DNA from: Chitinophaga parva
GTDB taxonomy: Bacteria; Bacteroidota; Bacteroidia; Chitinophagales; Chitinophagaceae
Assembly (NCBI RefSeq): GCF_003071345.1
Contig: NZ_QCYK01000003.1
Coordinates: 930,001-994,000, forward strand
Direction of reading: 5' to 3'
DNA length: 64,000 bases
The position numbers and the translations under genes were made by a program. Below the pieces are notes generated by a model. The model saw nothing but the letters and a program-made list of their open reading frames with translations. It did not search any database and had not been told where the DNA came from. Each line of letters opens with the position of its first letter. Position 1 is the stretch's first letter. Positions 1 to 8,224 of this stretch are shown piece after piece.

Positions 1-902
1 AATCCCTTGGCTACACCCGCTTCTGGGTTTCTGAGCACCATAACACGGCCAGCCTGGCAGGGTCTACTCCTGAAGTGCTGATGGCGCACCTGGCCAGTAA
101 AACGGATCGCATCCGCATTGGCTCTGGTGGCGTCATGCTGCCCAACCACAGCGCATTGCGCGTAGCGGAAAATTTCCGCATGCTGGAAGCGCTCTTCCCC
201 GGCCGCATAGACCTGGGCATAGGTCGTGCACCTGGTACAGACCGCATTACCGCCGCTGTGCTCAACCCGAGCAACCAGTTCCGCGAAAACGAGTTTATTG
301 AACAGCTCTCCGATTTGCAGCATTATTTTCACGATACGTATGAACCCGGCACCCTGCATGAGCGCGTGAAAGCCACGCCCCAGGCAGCCACCGTGCCCCA
401 GCAATGGCTGCTGAGCAGCAGCGGGCAAAGCGCTGTATTTGCGGCCCATTTTGGCATGGGCTTCACCTTTGCACACTTTATCAGTGCAGCGGGCGGACCG
501 GAAGCCGTGCGCATTTACCGCGAGCGTTTCCGGCCTTCTGCCGATCTGAAAGCACCTGCTGCCAGCGCGGCGTTCTTTGTATTCACCAATGAAAGCCAGG
601 AGCTGGTAGACCAGCAGCAGGCCATCATGGACTACGCCATGCTGCAGATTGAGAAAGGAAAGAGCCAGCCCTTCCCTGCTTTTGAAGACATCCGTGATGT
701 GGAATACTCTGATATGGAGATAGAACGCCTCCGCTTCAACCGGGCACGCATGCTAACGGGCACGCCTAAACGCCTGGAGGAAAAGCTGCGGGAACAGGCG
801 GAGCGCTATGCCGTGGATGAACTGATCCTGGTAACGATTACGAATGATTTCCGGCAGCGCTTAAAATCATATGAGCTGATGGCAAAGGCGTTTGATCTTT
901 AA
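1..902 (+). CDS. LLM-class flavin-dependent monooxygenase (5' truncated by window edge)
   Basis: The reading frame is open from base 3 without an upstream start, so the gene begins outside the window; about 299 residues are visible. The protein resembles bacterial luciferase-like flavin monooxygenases of the YhbW/MsnO8 type, cytosolic TIM-barrel enzymes that use FMNH2 from a partner reductase. Visible family features are FWVSEHHN near the cut end, a GSGGVMLPNHSALRVAE segment and RIDLGIGRAPGTD. The Met codon at 75 is internal to the conserved barrel and is not the start. The substrate cannot be predicted. It converges on the barrel gene at 1004-1654 across a shared terminator. Confidence 0.85.
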   Translation, partial: SLGYTRFWVSEHHNTASLAGSTPEVLMAHLASKTDRIRIGSGGVMLPNHSALRVAENFRMLEALFPGRIDLGIGRAPGTDRITAAVLNPSNQFRENEFIEQLSDLQHYFHDTYEPGTLHERVKATPQAATVPQQWLLSSSGQSAVFAAHFGMGFTFAHFISAAGGPEAVRIYRERFRPSADLKAPAASAAFFVFTNESQELVDQQQAIMDYAMLQIEKGKSQPFPAFEDIRDVEYSDMEIERLRFNRARMLTGTPKRLEEKLREQAERYAVDELILVTITNDFRQRLKSYELMAKAFDL

Positions 903-946
903 GCGGGTGCCGGGAGGTTGCAAAGAAGATAGCTATGGGGCAAAAG

Positions 947-986
947 AAAAAGGCGGTGCTGCGTTGTATGCAGACCGCCTTTTTTA
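947..986. terminator. Bidirectional hairpin terminator
   Basis: An 11-bp stem, AAAAAGGCGGT (947-957) with ACCGCCTTTTT (974-984), encloses a 16-nt loop. It has A-runs on one side and T-runs on the other. It lies between convergent stop codons at 902 and 1004 and can serve both genes. Confidence 0.8.
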
Positions 987-1003
987 TATCGTAGAAGGAT
1001 AGA

Positions 1004-1654
1004 CTATTTAATAGTAACACCAATGCCCAGTTGTGCTTCGGAAGTTCTCCATTTTTCAAAGGATCTTTCTTCAATGCCGGTGTTATTCAGGTTGCTCAGG
1101 CCCTGCACGTAGCGGCCAAAGAAGCGCCAGTTGCCCAGGGTTACGTTCACGCCACCGATCACGCCAAAGTTGTTCTTCTTGAAAGCGCCGTGGCCCAGGA
1201 TCAGGTTCTCATCGTCGTACACCAGGATGCTGTATTGCGGACCTGCCACCACGCTGAGGATCTTGGAAAATTTGTATTGGGCCATTACGGGAACCGTGAT
1301 GTAGTTCAGGTTCACACGCTGGCGGCCCTTGGAATTATATTCGTCGATCACACCGGGTTTCTGGTAATAATCGTAGAAGTTATGGCTTTCGTTCTGGAAG
1401 CGGGTATACAGCAGATCAGCGGTAAGGCCCCAGTGCTTGTCCAGGCTATATTCTACAAAGCCGCCCGCGTTGAAGCCAGCTTTCATCCCCGCACTGAAAC
1501 CGGTACCATCAATGGTGGTCATGTCCAGGCTCACTTTAATGCCGTAGTGGAGCTTTGCATCTTCTTTCTTCTTGGCAGGGGCTGCGTCCTGCGCCATGGC
1601 GCCCGCGGTGAGACCCAGGATGGCAGTAGCAGTGAATAGTACTTTTCTGATCAT
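1004..1654 (-). CDS. Outer-membrane beta-barrel protein (PorT/OmpA-like barrel)
   Basis: A 216-residue protein with a clear signal peptide (MIRKVLFTATAILGLTAGAMAQ, cleaved near residue 21). After a charged KKKEDAK linker comes an alternating hydrophobic/aromatic pattern (GGFVEYSLDKHWGLTADLLY, ITVPVMAQYKFS, GVIGGVNVTLG) typical of the Bacteroidota beta-barrel family PF13568. The C-terminus ends in an amphipathic strand (AQLGIGVTIK). The likely location is the outer membrane. The role is unknown: such proteins may be structural, porins or adhesion-related, and no partner gene is adjacent. Confidence 0.75.
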   Translation of the reverse strand: MIRKVLFTATAILGLTAGAMAQDAAPAKKKEDAKLHYGIKVSLDMTTIDGTGFSAGMKAGFNAGGFVEYSLDKHWGLTADLLYTRFQNESHNFYDYYQKPGVIDEYNSKGRQRVNLNYITVPVMAQYKFSKILSVVAGPQYSILVYDDENLILGHGAFKKNNFGVIGGVNVTLGNWRFFGRYVQGLSNLNNTGIEERSFEKWRTSEAQLGIGVTIK

Positions 1655-1990
1655 AGCGATGTAGTTAATTCCGGATGCAACATTAATGATCCTGCTTCAA
1701 TTGTGGTGTTTATGGCAGGTGATAATAGATGATACCCCGTTTTTGCCCGGCTGTTGTGCGGATTTTGTCGGTGAAATGTTGATCAGACAAAATTACCCTG
1801 CTGAGGTTTAAACCGGCGTTAATTATTGTTAAGAAATACCTGGATGACAGGTCTTGGCGGCGCAAAAATAGAAATTTCCGGCAAACAATCTCCAATTTCA
1901 GCCCACCGGCCCGCATCGGGCGGTGCCGGGGAATGGACGTGCATGTGGCGCATTCCCTGAATTTGGAAATTGTTTTGCGTAATGCTCCTG
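1655..1990. other. Intergenic region with an imperfect inverted repeat
   Basis: There is no convincing gene in these 336 bases. Arms at about 1881-1901 and 1959-1980 are reverse complements with two mismatches and one gap over 22 nt. Nested inside is GGAATG/CATTCC. The right arm ends about 10 nt from the stop codon of the esterase gene at 1991, resembling the edge-framing seen for the heptad repeats elsewhere. Confidence 0.4.
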
Positions 1991-2911
1991 CTACTGGTTC
2001 AGCAATCCCAGTCTTTGCATCCAGCCCTCTGCCAGTGAGGGCCAGCGGGTTACGGGTTTGTCCGTGGGCCGCAGGCCGTAGCCATGGCCGCCGTTGGCGT
2101 ACAAATGTATTTCCGCGGGTACGCCGGCTTGTTTTAATGCCAGGTAATAATACAGGGCATTTTCCACGCGGATGGGGTCATCCTCGGTTTGCAGCAAAAA
2201 GGTGGGTGGCGTCTGGGCGTGCACGGGCAGTTCCGGTGCCAGTTGGTCCCCGTTGTTCTTTTGGGTAAGATAGGCCGGGTAAATGAGCAGGGTAAAGTCC
2301 GGGCGGCAGCTGGTGCTATCGGCGGCATCTACCGGTGTATAGGTACGGCGGCTGTAGTTGTTACTCAGGGCCGCACTCAGGTGGCCACCGGCGCTGAAGC
2401 CCAGGATGCCAATGCGCCGGGTGTCCAGTTTCCACTGGCCGGCATTGGCGCGCACATATCCCAGGGCGCGCTGGGCATCCTGCAGGGGAGCTATGTAGCG
2501 GGTACGCTCATCGGTATTGGGTACCCGGTACTTGAGCAGGATGGCGGTTACGCCCAGGCTATTGAGCCAGCGGCATACCTCCGTGCCTTCCAGGTCCCAG
2601 GCCAGGATCTGGTAGCCACCACCGGGACATACTACCACGGCCGCGCCGGTGCGCTTATTAGGACCGGGCTCGTACACCGTAATAGTGGGCACGGACACGT
2701 TGGTAAGGCGGATGATAGGCTTGCCCGCTACGGTCCCAATATCTTTGGTGGGGCCTTCCGGCGGCATGCCAGCCGTTATGCCGGGAGCGCCATGGGGCCA
2801 CAGGAGAATGGGCGCGGACACTTTTTGCTCAGTCATAGTTTTGCCGGGGGCTTGCTGGCCAAAGGCCGCAGCAGTGAAGAGTATGGAAAGGAAACATGTA
2901 AATTTCATCAT
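1991..2911 (-). CDS. Secreted alpha/beta-hydrolase, BD-FAE/acetylxylan-esterase-like
   Basis: A 306-residue alpha/beta-hydrolase with a signal peptide (residues 1-19, ending AAFG). The oxyanion-hole region is VVVCPGGGY (about 92-100), the nucleophile elbow is GFSAGG with Ser173, the acid is in TEDDP (Asp244/245) and the histidine is in NGGHGYGL (His276). This order and spacing match the BD-FAE/Axe-type carbohydrate esterases, which remove acyl groups from plant polysaccharides in the periplasm or outside. The exact ester is not predictable. No CAZyme gene is directly adjacent. Two consecutive Met codons open the frame, so the start could be one codon later. Confidence 0.8.
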   Translation of the reverse strand: MMKFTCFLSILFTAAAFGQQAPGKTMTEQKVSAPILLWPHGAPGITAGMPPEGPTKDIGTVAGKPIIRLTNVSVPTITVYEPGPNKRTGAAVVVCPGGGYQILAWDLEGTEVCRWLNSLGVTAILLKYRVPNTDERTRYIAPLQDAQRALGYVRANAGQWKLDTRRIGILGFSAGGHLSAALSNNYSRRTYTPVDAADSTSCRPDFTLLIYPAYLTQKNNGDQLAPELPVHAQTPPTFLLQTEDDPIRVENALYYYLALKQAGVPAEIHLYANGGHGYGLRPTDKPVTRWPSLAEGWMQRLGLLNQ

Positions 2912-2984
2912 CGGGAATCATAAAGGCTAGATGCACCAAATTACAACCTGCGGCGGATAAAACAAAGCCGGCCCTTAAAACAGT

Positions 2985-3018
2985 AAAAGCGGATGCACCC
3001 GGAGGCGCACCCGCTTTT
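2985..3018 (-). terminator. Terminator hairpin downstream of the small Lys/Ala-rich gene
   Basis: AAAAGCGGATGCACC pairs with GGCGCACCCGCTTTT (two non-Watson-Crick positions). On the minus strand the stem ends in a T-run. It lies just past the stop codon at 3039. Confidence 0.65.
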
Positions 3019-3038
3019 CCATACAACCGGTTACGATA

Positions 3039-3260
3039 CTAAGCCTTCTTGGCAGTAGTAGCCTTGTGGGCTTTTTTATGATGCTTGTGTGCTTTCTTAG
3101 CTTTCTTTTCCTGCTTGGGAGCGGCCGGTTCCTGGGCCTTCTTTGCAGCAGCTTCGGTTTTTACCGGGGCTTTCTTTGCGGCTTTCACAGTTTTGGGAGC
3201 AGCGGCAAAAGCGGCGGTGCCCATCATAGCGGCCAGTGCGAATAATGCGATCTTTTTCAT
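3039..3260 (-). CDS. Small secreted Lys/Ala-rich protein (paralogue 1)
   Basis: 73 residues: a signal peptide (MKKIALFALAAMMGTAAFAA) followed by a tail made almost entirely of Lys, Ala, Pro, Glu, Thr and His, ending in a His/Lys block (KKAHKHHKKAHK). It has no catalytic motif. It is a paralogue of the next gene: the leader peptides differ by only a few residues and the first 38 nt of coding sequence are identical. The mature peptide would be strongly basic and probably disordered, so binding of nucleic acid, polyanion or cell wall is possible, but the function is unknown. Confidence 0.7.
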   Translation of the reverse strand: MKKIALFALAAMMGTAAFAAAPKTVKAAKKAPVKTEAAAKKAQEPAAPKQEKKAKKAHKHHKKAHKATTAKKA

Positions 3261-3343
3261 ATTAGTGTTGTTTTAAAGTGGTAATGCAAATAGTTACTTC
3301 TTTTATAGGTGTTGCGGTGGGAAATGCAGCCACCGGTAGGCTA

Positions 3344-3574
3344 CTACTTTGCTTTCTTGGTGGTGGTAGCGGTTTTGGTTACTTTTTTATGGGTTTTAAC
3401 CGCTTTCTTGGCAGTGGTGTCAGCAGCGGGTGTAGCAGCTTTGGGCGCTTTTACCGGTGCGGCGGCTTCTGTCTTGGTAGCTTTTTTAGCAGGATGCTTA
3501 ACGGTTTTGGGAGTGGCAGCGAAAGAAGCGGTACCGATCATAGCGGCCAGTGCGAATAATGCGATCTTTTTCAT
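3344..3574 (-). CDS. Small secreted Lys/Ala/Thr-rich protein (paralogue 2)
   Basis: 76 residues with the same leader (MKKIALFALAAMIGTASFAA) and a similar PKTVK start of the mature part. The tail is rich in KKATKTEAA, APKAATPA and KKVTKTATTTKKAK. It lies 83 nt upstream of paralogue 1 on the same strand, consistent with tandem duplication. The leader is conserved at DNA level while the tail has diverged, as expected if export matters and the tail only needs positive charge and low complexity. Function unknown. Confidence 0.7.
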   Translation of the reverse strand: MKKIALFALAAMIGTASFAATPKTVKHPAKKATKTEAAAPVKAPKAATPAADTTAKKAVKTHKKVTKTATTTKKAK

Positions 3575-3686
3575 GTTTATTGGTTTTTTGCTTTTTTAAA
3601 ATTGTTTGTAGGTAAGACGCATGCTTTGCTTCTTTCGTTTAACCTTTAATTTTGTTTTAAGTACATCTTAATTTGTGTTAAAGAAA

Positions 3687-3725
3687 ATGCAAAGAGACGA
3701 TCCGTCTATGATCGTCTCTTTGCAT
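3687..3725 (-). terminator. Strong 16-bp hairpin terminator
   Basis: A perfect 16-bp stem (3687-3702 with 3710-3725) with a 7-nt loop CGTCTAT. It lies directly downstream of the minus-strand gene ending at 3745 and upstream of the paralogue pair, so it separates the two units. Confidence 0.8.
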
Positions 3726-3744
3726 GAACACGGGCAGTGATAAC

Positions 3745-3927
3745 TTATGCAGGTTTGTGGGCGGCAGGAGCATGTTGCTTCTTTTTGCCATGGTGATGAT
3801 GATGTTTCTTGTGATGCGGTGCAGGTGCTTGCTTTGACTGGGGCGCCTGGAAGGAAGTCACTACAGGAGCAGCAAATACACCGGTGCACAGCAATGCGCC
3901 TGCGGCGAGTAGTACGATCTTTTTCAT
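3745..3927 (-). CDS. Small secreted His/Lys-rich protein
   Basis: Using the Met at 3927 gives 60 residues: a signal peptide (MKKIVLLAAGALLCTGVFAA) followed by a Gln/Pro/Ala stretch and a block of alternating His and Lys (HHKKHHHHHGKKKQHA). An in-frame Met 15 codons upstream is rejected because it would put a charged extension in front of the leader. It resembles the two paralogues at 3039-3574 in architecture and shares the last 14 nt around the start codon, but the tail is His-rich. Metal or polyanion binding is plausible from composition only. Confidence 0.65.
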   Translation of the reverse strand: MKKIVLLAAGALLCTGVFAAPVVTSFQAPQSKQAPAPHHKKHHHHHGKKKQHAPAAHKPA

Positions 3928-4398
3928 AAGGGAGCTTGTTTTAAGTAAGGAAAGATAACCGCTTTCGGGCATCCGGCGGGCAGGGATGGATAATTCTAAT
4001 TACATCTTAATGAAGAAAAAAGGGGCGAGCCTGGAAAAACCCACCCATGCATATGTATGTAAATGTATGAGGAACAAGTTTTATGCTGCAGGAATACGCA
4101 CAAGGATAGTGCCATCGCGTAAACCGTACGCGGAGGCACCGTATTTAGCGGGTACCTGGGGCATGTCTCCATCAAGTTGGTGGGGCGTGCATTACGCGTA
4201 GATAATTTGCACGGTAGATGATCAACGTGTTGGGGTAATAGTGTGGAACAAGATCAGGTATATACGCGTAATAATAGGGTATAATGGCTGTATCTGCTAT
4301 GAAACGGTACGCCCTGTGTGCGACCAAAGCCGGCACGGCCGTGGGTTTCATGGCATGGCTTTCGTGACTATACCAGGAGTGAACCAAACCATATCATC
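3928..4398. other. Intergenic region, nothing recognised
   Basis: These 471 bases between divergent small secreted-protein genes carry several short open frames of poor coding character. I see no repeat, hairpin with a T-run, or RNA gene that I can name. They presumably hold the promoters of both flanking genes. Confidence 0.5.
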
Positions 4399-4830
4399 AT
4401 GAAAAAGCCAACCTTCCTGCTGAGAAACTGTATGCTGGGTGGCGGTATCCTGTTAGGTACATTTATGGTGCAGACCGCCAATGCACATAAAACAACCACA
4501 CCTCCCATTATTGAGATGCTGGTAGACACTGTACCGGGAACACCGGTTACGCCTACACCCGTAACACCGTCCACGCCCACTAAGCCGGGCATGCCTACGG
4601 TGCCTTCTCCTGCCAATCCGAGTCCTACCACTCCCGTGTTGCCTACGCCGGGCACGCCCTCTCCCACTTCACCGTTGAATCCGGGCGTACCCGCACCCAC
4701 ATCGCCATCCCCGGCCCAGCCGGTACCTGGCACGCCGGTGCCTGCGCCTGCTAATCCTACAATGCCCACTACCCCAACCACCCCGGCACCCACCACGCCT
4801 ACAACGCCCACCCCGCCGGTGCGGCCTTAA
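4399..4830 (+). CDS. Secreted Pro/Thr-rich low-complexity protein
   Basis: The start at 4399 (MKKPTFLLRNCMLGGGILLG) gives 143 residues with a signal peptide ending around ANA. An upstream in-frame Met at 4318 would add 27 residues of non-leader sequence and is not used. The mature part, from about residue 40, is an irregular array of TPxxP, TPTTP, NPxxP and SP units with almost no other residues, reminiscent of extended cell-surface linkers that may be O-glycosylated in Bacteroidota. It has no domain and no sorting signal that I can see. Function unknown. Confidence 0.65.
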   Translation: MKKPTFLLRNCMLGGGILLGTFMVQTANAHKTTTPPIIEMLVDTVPGTPVTPTPVTPSTPTKPGMPTVPSPANPSPTTPVLPTPGTPSPTSPLNPGVPAPTSPSPAQPVPGTPVPAPANPTMPTTPTTPAPTTPTTPTPPVRP

Positions 4831-4850
4831 CAGCGTGATAGCATACAACG

Positions 4851-4887
4851 AAGAAAGGTATCCACAACCGGATACCTTTCTTTATTT
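4851..4887. terminator. Bidirectional hairpin terminator
   Basis: A perfect 13-bp stem, AAGAAAGGTATCC with GGATACCTTTCTT, and a 6-nt loop ACAACC. It is followed by T-rich sequence. It sits between the convergent Pro/Thr-rich gene and the glucosidase gene ending at 4905. Confidence 0.8.
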
Positions 4888-4904
4888 ACGTATAGTCAAT
4901 GCCG

Positions 4905-7517
4905 TTATAACCACCCGTTGTACAGGGAGTGGATCAGGTTGGCCACCAGGCCGCTCCATCCTGTCTGGTGGCTGGCTCCCAGGCCATGGCCATCATCGCC
5001 ATGGAAGTATTCATGGAAAAGAATGTAGTCACGGAAATGCGGGTCCTGCTGCAGTTTTTCGTAGTGGTTGAACACCGGCCGGCGCCCGTCCCCATCCCGC
5101 CGGAAAATGCTGATGAGGCGCTCTGTCAGCCCATCGGCGATCTCCCGCAGGGACATGAACTTACCGGAATGCGTGGGGTATTCCACGCGGAAGTCGTCAC
5201 TGTAATAAGCATGAAAGCGGCGCAGGCTCATCACCATCAGGTAATTGATAGGAATCCACACCGGTCCCCGCCAGTTGGAGTTACCACCAAACATGTTACT
5301 ATCGCTGTCCCCGGGCACATAGCGGATGCGCATTTTCTCCCCGTTGAACTTGTACTCATAAGGCTGGGTAAGGTGATACTTGGAAAGGGAGCGCACCCCA
5401 TGCGGGCTGAGAAACTCGTCTTCATCCAGCACCCGGAGCAGGATGCGTTTCATGCGGTGCCCGCGCAATAAGCTGAGCAGGTGTTTTTCATCGGAACCTT
5501 CTTCATACCAACGAGATACCATGGCTGCCAGGTCGGGCCGGTGGCGGAGGAACCAGCTCATATGGGCGGTGAAGGCCGGCAATTGCTTCAGCCGCTCACT
5601 TTCCAATACCTGCACCGCAAACAGGGGCACCACGTTTGCAAGGCTGCGTGTGCGGAGGGTTTCAGGGGGCTTGCCGGCATAGCGCAGCTGGTCGTAGAAA
5701 AATTCATCTTCCTCGTCCCACAACGCTACAGACTGGCCGCCAATGCCCGCAATGGCGCCGGCAATGTACAGGAAGTGCTCAAAGAACTTTATGGCCATGG
5801 CGGTGTACACGTCATCTTCCCGCGCCAGCTCTATGGCCATGTGCAGCATGTTCAATGCAAAGGAGGCCATCCAGCCGGTGCCGTCTGCCTGCTCCAGCAC
5901 TGCATCCGGAGGCAGGTGGGAATTGCGGTCAAACACGCCGATGTTATCCATGCCCAGGAAGCCGCCTTCAAAAATATTGAGCCCATCGGCATCCTTCCTG
6001 TTCACCCACCAGGTGAAATGGATGGTGAGTTTGTGAAAAATACCTTCCAGGAATTTACGGTCGCCGGAGCCGGTGGTGATCACTTCCCGGTGGTAGATCT
6101 CCATGGCGGCGCCGGCCATCACTGGCGGGTTGGTATCGTCAAACTCCCATTCGTAGGCGGGCAGTTTGCCGCTGGGGTGCATGTACCATTCTTTGGTAAG
6201 CAGGAGCAGCTGTTGTTTGGCGAATTCCACATCCACCAGGGCCAGGGTCTGGCAGTGAAAGGCCAGGTCCCACGAGGCGTACCAGGGAAACTCCCATTTG
6301 TCCGGCATGGAAATAACATCTGCATTGTGCAGGTGCAGCCAGTGGGAATTCCGGCCTTTATCGCGCCCGGGCGGCGGTGGCGGCATACCGGGATCGCCCA
6401 TGATCCACTTATGCAGGTTGTAGTAATAGTATTGCTTGTTCCACAACATGCCGGATAGTGCCTGGCGCTGGATATTGCGCAGGTCATCATCCGGGATGTT
6501 ATGTTGCAGGTCGTTATAAAAAATATCCGCTTCCAGCTGGCGGACAGCAAAGAGCGCATCAAACTGTGAAAAGTCCTGCTGGGAAGTGGTACCCAGTTGC
6601 AGGCGTATGGTATGCGACGCCCCCGCTTCCAGGTGCAGGTCGTAATGCAGGGCGGCCTTGGTGCCATACAGCTCAGGATTTACGGTGTGGGCACCATGCA
6701 CCACATGCTCATTGATCCCGTCTTTATAATAAACGTCCTGTTCACCATACCCGTACAGGCGGTGGGTGTTGGTATCGTTATCACAGAAAAGCGCCACAGG
6801 CTGGCCGTCATACGTGCAGAAGCGGGTTGCAATCTTAGGATGAAGAATGCGAACCACGTTACCATGATCCTTGCCCAGGTGGGGCTTTCCCGGATCGTAA
6901 CCCCAGGACCAGGTATTGCGAAACCAGAGCGTTGGCAACACGGACAGCGAAGCCGCCTGGGTGCTCCGGTTATGAATGGTAATGCGCACCAGGATATCAT
7001 CTTCCGTGCGCTTGGCATATTCAGTGAATACATCAAAGTACGCATCCTGGTCAAAGATGCCGGTGTCCAGCAACTCGTATTCCGGCATGCTGCGGTCTCG
7101 GCGGCGGTTCTCTTCAATCAGCTGTTCGTAGGGGAATGCCTGCTGGGGGTACTTGTACAGCATTTTCATGTAGCTGTGGGTGGGCGTGCTATCCAGGTAG
7201 TAGTACAGCTCTTTTACATCTTCGCCGTGGTTGCCTTCCGCGTTATTGAGGCCATAGTATCTTTCTTTGAGGATGGGGTCTTTTTTGTTCCACAGTGCCA
7301 GGGCGAAGCAAAGCAGCTGCTTGTCGTCTGAAATGCCTGCTATGCCTTCTTCCCCCCAGCGGTAGGCGTAGCTGCGGGCCATGTCGTGGGTGGTATAGCT
7401 CCATGGGTCCTGGTTGGCGCTGTAGTCCTCCCGCACCGTTCCCCACTGCCGGTCTGACACATAAGGACCCCATTTCTTCCAGGCCGGGTCTTTAAGTCTT
7501 CGCTGTTCTTCGTTCAT
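4905..7517 (-). CDS. GH63-type (MGH1-like) glucosidase
   Basis: 870 residues without a signal peptide, so probably cytoplasmic. The N-terminus (WKKWGPYVSDRQWGTVREDY, about 14-33) and the (alpha/alpha)6-barrel motifs FPWYASWDLAFH (about 410) and NSNWRGPVWIPINYL (about 750) are those of bacterial GH63-related glucosidases/mannosylglycerate-hydrolase-like enzymes. The family inverts alpha-linkages; glucose, mannosyl- or glucosylglycerate and trehalose-like substrates are all possible. Length is usual for the family. The gene stands alone on the minus strand, with CTTAGGT heptad repeats 24 nt upstream of its start, and is followed by a bidirectional terminator. GH13, GH15, glucokinase and OtsAB elsewhere in the window suggest glucose metabolism. 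Confidence 0.85.
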   Translation of the reverse strand: MNEEQRRLKDPAWKKWGPYVSDRQWGTVREDYSANQDPWSYTTHDMARSYAYRWGEEGIAGISDDKQLLCFALALWNKKDPILKERYYGLNNAEGNHGEDVKELYYYLDSTPTHSYMKMLYKYPQQAFPYEQLIEENRRRDRSMPEYELLDTGIFDQDAYFDVFTEYAKRTEDDILVRITIHNRSTQAASLSVLPTLWFRNTWSWGYDPGKPHLGKDHGNVVRILHPKIATRFCTYDGQPVALFCDNDTNTHRLYGYGEQDVYYKDGINEHVVHGAHTVNPELYGTKAALHYDLHLEAGASHTIRLQLGTTSQQDFSQFDALFAVRQLEADIFYNDLQHNIPDDDLRNIQRQALSGMLWNKQYYYYNLHKWIMGDPGMPPPPPGRDKGRNSHWLHLHNADVISMPDKWEFPWYASWDLAFHCQTLALVDVEFAKQQLLLLTKEWYMHPSGKLPAYEWEFDDTNPPVMAGAAMEIYHREVITTGSGDRKFLEGIFHKLTIHFTWWVNRKDADGLNIFEGGFLGMDNIGVFDRNSHLPPDAVLEQADGTGWMASFALNMLHMAIELAREDDVYTAMAIKFFEHFLYIAGAIAGIGGQSVALWDEEDEFFYDQLRYAGKPPETLRTRSLANVVPLFAVQVLESERLKQLPAFTAHMSWFLRHRPDLAAMVSRWYEEGSDEKHLLSLLRGHRMKRILLRVLDEDEFLSPHGVRSLSKYHLTQPYEYKFNGEKMRIRYVPGDSDSNMFGGNSNWRGPVWIPINYLMVMSLRRFHAYYSDDFRVEYPTHSGKFMSLREIADGLTERLISIFRRDGDGRRPVFNHYEKLQQDPHFRDYILFHEYFHGDDGHGLGASHQTGWSGLVANLIHSLYNGWL

Positions 7518-7540
7518 GTATGCTAATGTAACGAAAAAAG

Positions 7541-7577
7541 GTCTTAGGTATTAAGTCTTAGGTATTAAGTACCGGGT
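7541..7577. repeat. Heptad repeat array, family B (left-edge orientation)
   Basis: Five consecutive 7-bp units: CTTAGGT, ATTAAGT, CTTAGGT, ATTAAGT, ACCGGGT. They lie 24 nt upstream of the glucosidase start codon at 7517. No inverted partner is visible at the other end of this gap, which is occupied by a decayed gene. Confidence 0.85.
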
Positions 7578-7644
7578 GTTGTGTTTTACGTAGTGGACTT
7601 TATGTTGGGGGCATGGACCTGAAGGTGAAATTTATTGGCACAAA

Positions 7645-7675
7645 AAAACCGCTCCCTGATGGAAGCGGTTTGTGG
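7645..7675 (-). terminator. Terminator downstream of mannanase remnant
   Basis: AAACCGCT-CC with GGAAGCGGTTT forms a 10-bp stem with one bulge. On the minus strand it is followed by seven T residues. It is probably the original terminator of the now-degraded mannanase gene. Confidence 0.7.
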
Positions 7676-7706
7676 AACAAAACTATAACGTGTTGTTTGT
7701 TGTTTA

Positions 7707-8224
7707 TCATTCTCCAAGCTGGCTAAACTTCGCCACGCTTGTTTTGATCACTGCGATCGTGCCGGTATCGTTGTCAAAAACGGAGTACCGGCCCTGCGCT
7801 TCGTGGGGTGGGTCGCCCAGGAAGCCGTTTCCGGGTTTCCACATGCCACCGGGTACGCGGGGCTCCCCTCGCCGCCCCAGGCCCAGAAATTGACGCCAGG
7901 CACAATACTACTATCTTTCTTTGCATAATCAAATACTGCGTCAAAAATATTTTGATAGTATTTGTCGCGGATAGTATTACGGTTGTAGTTGTTGCCATCC
8001 CGGGAAATGCCAAATGCTTCCGGTACCACGGGCTTTTTCAGTTGGCGGGCCATGGCCACGTGCCGGTCCAGGTAATGTTGGGCATAAGCCACGGAGGGAC
8101 CAAAGGTGGAATCTGCCTTTGCGGGGTCGTAGATATTCCAGTTCTGCACCCAGGTGTGGATGGTGGCGTAGTCAATATGGCTGCTTTCATGATCAGCAGG
8201 CCTGCATGCGCTGGTGGCAAGGCG
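7707..8224 (-). pseudogene. Remnant of GH5 mannan endo-beta-1,4-mannosidase (5' deleted, frameshifted)
   Basis: One frame (8224 down to about 7870) reads HIDYATIHTWVQNWNIYDP, then PVVPEAFGISRDG and VNFWAWGGEG, as in the C-terminal half of Bacteroidota GH5 mannanases; the PEAFG glutamate is the likely nucleophile. After GGEG the frame is lost. The family sequence resumes one frame over as PRVPGGMWKPGNGFLGDPPH, then RYSVFDNDTGTIAVIKTSV and a stop at 7707-7709, so a single-base deletion near 7870 explains the break. The N-terminal half, including the NEP acid/base motif and signal peptide, is missing. The remnant begins directly after the stop codon of the gene at 8225-8512. It cannot be active. 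Confidence 0.85.

Noticed and set aside
3986..4387. Short open frames of about 70 codons in both directions between the small secreted-protein genes
   Set aside because: No leader, no family motif and poor codon pattern; probably chance frames in a regulatory gap.
4368..4811. A Gly/Val-rich minus-strand frame opposite the Pro/Thr-rich gene
   Set aside because: It is the complement of Pro/Thr codons. It has no leader peptide, whereas the plus strand has a clear one.
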